From: Acidobacteriota bacterium
GTDB lineage: Bacteria > Acidobacteriota > Terriglobia > Terriglobales > Acidobacteriaceae
Reading direction: 5' to 3'
Assembly: GCA_021779695.1 (NCBI GenBank)
Contig: JAJYAE010000058.1
Location: 1 to 17,592 of the forward strand
DNA length: 17,592 bases
Position 1 is the first letter of the stretch, and the number at the start of each line of letters is the position of its first letter. Under the pieces are notes generated by a model that saw only the letters and a list, made by a program, of their open reading frames with translations, did no database searches and was not told where the DNA came from. The translations under genes and the position numbers were made by a program. Shown one piece after another: positions 16,160 to 17,592 of the stretch.

Positions 16160-16165
16160 GAAGGA
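16160..16165 (+). promoter_or_regulatory. ribosome binding site of lipoprotein 3
   Basis: GAAGGA, then AGCGC, then ATG 16171: a good Shine-Dalgarno with 5-nt spacing, shared in form with the other two lipoprotein genes. Confidence 0.75.
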
Positions 16166-16170
16166 AGCGC

Positions 16171-17382
16171 ATGAAGTTGAACAAACTGAGCCAGCTCTTT
16201 CTGGTCTCGTCTCTCGGCCTGATCGTGGCCTCTCTTTTGACTGCCTGCCAGTTGGTGACGATTGATTATCTTTACCTTGCGTCCGCCGGCACCGGATCAA
16301 CCGGCGATGGCCAGATCCAGACATTCGCGGTCGACTCCGAATCCGGCGCTCTTCGCACAGGCCCCCCAGCGGTCTCTTCGGGCGGCATTAACCCGGTCGC
16401 AATGGCGATTGCGCCAAATGATATTGACCTCTACGTAGCCAACGCAGGGGACAGCACGGTGGTTCACTTCTCCGCCAATTACAACGGCGATCTGACCAAG
16501 AAGGATACCATCACACTCGCCGCACCTCCCGTCTCTGTCGCCGTCAATCAGGCCGGCAACTACCTCTACGTGGCCTCCGGCACAGCCTCGGCAACCTTGA
16601 CCGAATACGCCCTCTCCTCATCGGGCGCAATCGGCGCGGTCACCGCACAGGAGAACCTGGTCCTGCCCGGCTATACCGGTGACCCGCTGGTGCCGACAGG
16701 GCTGGTTTCGGTCGCAGACAACAAGGCCGTGTATGTGACCGTTTACGACCAGGCCGCTTACAATCCCGGGGGTACTGTCACCAGCACCGCAAATCCCGGT
16801 TGGGTCTTCGGCTTTACGGTCGGCTCCGGCGGCACGCTTACCACCACCCTGGGTAGCCCCTACAAGGCGGGCGTGAAGCCGACTTCAATCACGGCTGATC
16901 CAACGAGCCGCTTTGCCTACGTCACAGACTATGCGTCCAACCAGCTGATCGGTTATGGAATTCAGTCAAGCGGCCTGCTCAACTTCCTGATCAATGGCCC
17001 CTTCAAGACGGGCGCTGAGCCCACATCGGTGGCAATCGATCCGCGCGGTCTGTACATGTACGTCTCGAATGCCCTCGATGCCTCCGTGTCAGCCTACAAC
17101 ATCGACTTAAACACTGGGACGCCTTCGGCGGTCGTCAATCCTACCGGCGCCGCGACGAATTCGACTGATTCACTGCCCGTCTGGATCGCAGTCGATCCTG
17201 CACTCGGACGTTTTGTCTACACCGCAAACTACGGTGGCAACTCAGTCTCGGGCTTCCAGCTTGACCCCAACGCAGGCACGCTGCAGCCGACACAGGCTAC
17301 ACCGTATCCAGCGGATTCCCATCCCACAGCGCTCGTCCTTGCGCCGCACGGGAACCACTCAACCCAATCGGTGACGCCGTAA
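16171..17382 (+). CDS. beta-propeller (lactonase-like/YVTN) lipoprotein 3
   Basis: This 403-aa exported lipoprotein is the last member of the triplet. The signal peptide ends in LLTAC with Cys26, followed by Gln. Blade motifs include DYLYLAS, DLYVANAGDSTVVHF (about 86-100), NYLYVAS, KAVYVTV, RFAYVTD, YMYVSNALDASVSAY (about 295-309) and RFVYTANYGGNSVSGF (about 347-362). These fit a seven-bladed YVTN-type propeller. Unlike its two neighbours, it has no Cys pair after the third-blade strand: the loop is shortened to SGTASATLTEY. It therefore appears to have no cysteine apart from the lipid-attachment Cys and those in the signal region. It is followed 28 bp later by a strong terminator, which closes the lipoprotein cluster. 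The N-terminal coding DNA is nearly identical to that of gene 2, pointing to a recent duplication or selection on the signal region. Confidence 0.85.
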   Translation: MKLNKLSQLFLVSSLGLIVASLLTACQLVTIDYLYLASAGTGSTGDGQIQTFAVDSESGALRTGPPAVSSGGINPVAMAIAPNDIDLYVANAGDSTVVHFSANYNGDLTKKDTITLAAPPVSVAVNQAGNYLYVASGTASATLTEYALSSSGAIGAVTAQENLVLPGYTGDPLVPTGLVSVADNKAVYVTVYDQAAYNPGGTVTSTANPGWVFGFTVGSGGTLTTTLGSPYKAGVKPTSITADPTSRFAYVTDYASNQLIGYGIQSSGLLNFLINGPFKTGAEPTSVAIDPRGLYMYVSNALDASVSAYNIDLNTGTPSAVVNPTGAATNSTDSLPVWIAVDPALGRFVYTANYGGNSVSGFQLDPNAGTLQPTQATPYPADSHPTALVLAPHGNHSTQSVTP

Positions 17383-17410
17383 GGCACCGGCCACCGACGA
17401 GCAACAAAAC

Positions 17411-17445
17411 GAGCCCAATCCCATCGGATTGGGCTCTTCCCTTTT
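17411..17445 (+). terminator. rho-independent terminator, probably bidirectional
   Basis: GAGCCCAATCC (17411-17421) and GGATTGGGCTC (17426-17436) form a perfect 11-bp stem with a 4-nt CATC loop, followed on the plus strand by TTCCCTTTT. Read on the minus strand the same stem is followed by GTTTTGTT, so it can also serve the gene entering from the right edge. Confidence 0.88.
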
Positions 17446-17493
17446 AGTATGGAAGTCTTACCTGTTTATTGATCCGGCCCTGAAGAGTGTGAC

Positions 17494-17592
17494 CTATGCG
17501 GCATAGGCGACGTCTTTCTGTCCGAAGTAGTTTTCGACCCGGCCGGGCTGTTTCTGGATGCTTCGCAGGGCGCCGATGGCGGTGCGGGTCAG
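17494..17592 (-). CDS. C-terminal fragment of an unidentified protein (cut by window edge)
   Basis: A minus-strand frame is open from the window edge to a TAG at 17494-17496, giving 32 residues that include RTAIGALRSIQKQPGR and ending in QKDVAYAA. The composition is protein-like, and the terminator 49 bp further on faces it. I cannot assign a family; an insertion-sequence transposase C-terminus is one possibility, without support here. Confidence 0.4.
   Translation of the reverse strand: MTRTAIGALRSIQKQPGRVENYFGQKDVAYAA

Noticed and set aside
13274..17382. Repeated blade motifs considered as a DNA repeat array or CRISPR-like element
   Set aside because: The periodicity is at protein level (propeller blades). 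The DNA units are diverged and uninterrupted by spacers.

Overview
The window looks like a chromosomal stretch from an acidobacterium, probably a soil-type member of the Terriglobia/Acidobacteriaceae. This is an inference. It rests on moderately high G+C, a protease with Ig-like spacers containing 'YAPP/YTAPA' motifs, tandem YVTN-type beta-propeller lipoproteins, and a stand-alone glucose-6-phosphate isomerase of the type otherwise fused to transaldolase. No marker gene fixes the taxonomy. There are no rRNA, tRNA or CRISPR features and no complete mobile element.

Layout. 1-906: one weakly supported minus-strand ORF (203-736). 907-3213 (+): a large lipoprotein with Ig-like regions, a trypsin-fold protease domain with an intact His/Asp/Ser triad, and two C-terminal copies of a small alpha/beta-looking module. 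3285-6550/7521 (-): pgi, an outer-membrane beta-barrel protein, an HD-domain phosphohydrolase and manA. manA and the HD gene overlap, so they are probably co-transcribed and translationally coupled. 7952-11281 (+): a secreted protein of unknown function, a DUF421/YetF-type membrane protein, and a secreted protein built from two copies of a VirB10/TrbI-reminiscent module. 11303-12853 (-): guaA, complete. 12854-13273: a 420-bp divergent intergenic region with a perfect 20-bp palindrome. 13274-17382 (+): three tandem paralogous beta-propeller lipoproteins with near-identical ribosome binding sites and the lipid-attachment Cys at residue 26 in each. They end at a strong hairpin terminator. 17494-17592 (-): the C-terminus of an unidentified gene that runs off the edge.

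Function. pgi and manA together interconvert glucose-6-P, fructose-6-P and mannose-6-P, feeding glycolysis and GDP-mannose/polysaccharide precursors. guaA is the last step of GMP synthesis. Most of the remaining genes encode exported or envelope proteins: lipoproteins, a beta-barrel, a secreted protease and a membrane protein. The most unusual items are the protease architecture, the duplicated VirB10-like protein, and the lipoprotein triplet in which a cysteine-pair insertion is kept in two copies and absent from the third. No clear defence, conflict or other self-contained new system is visible.
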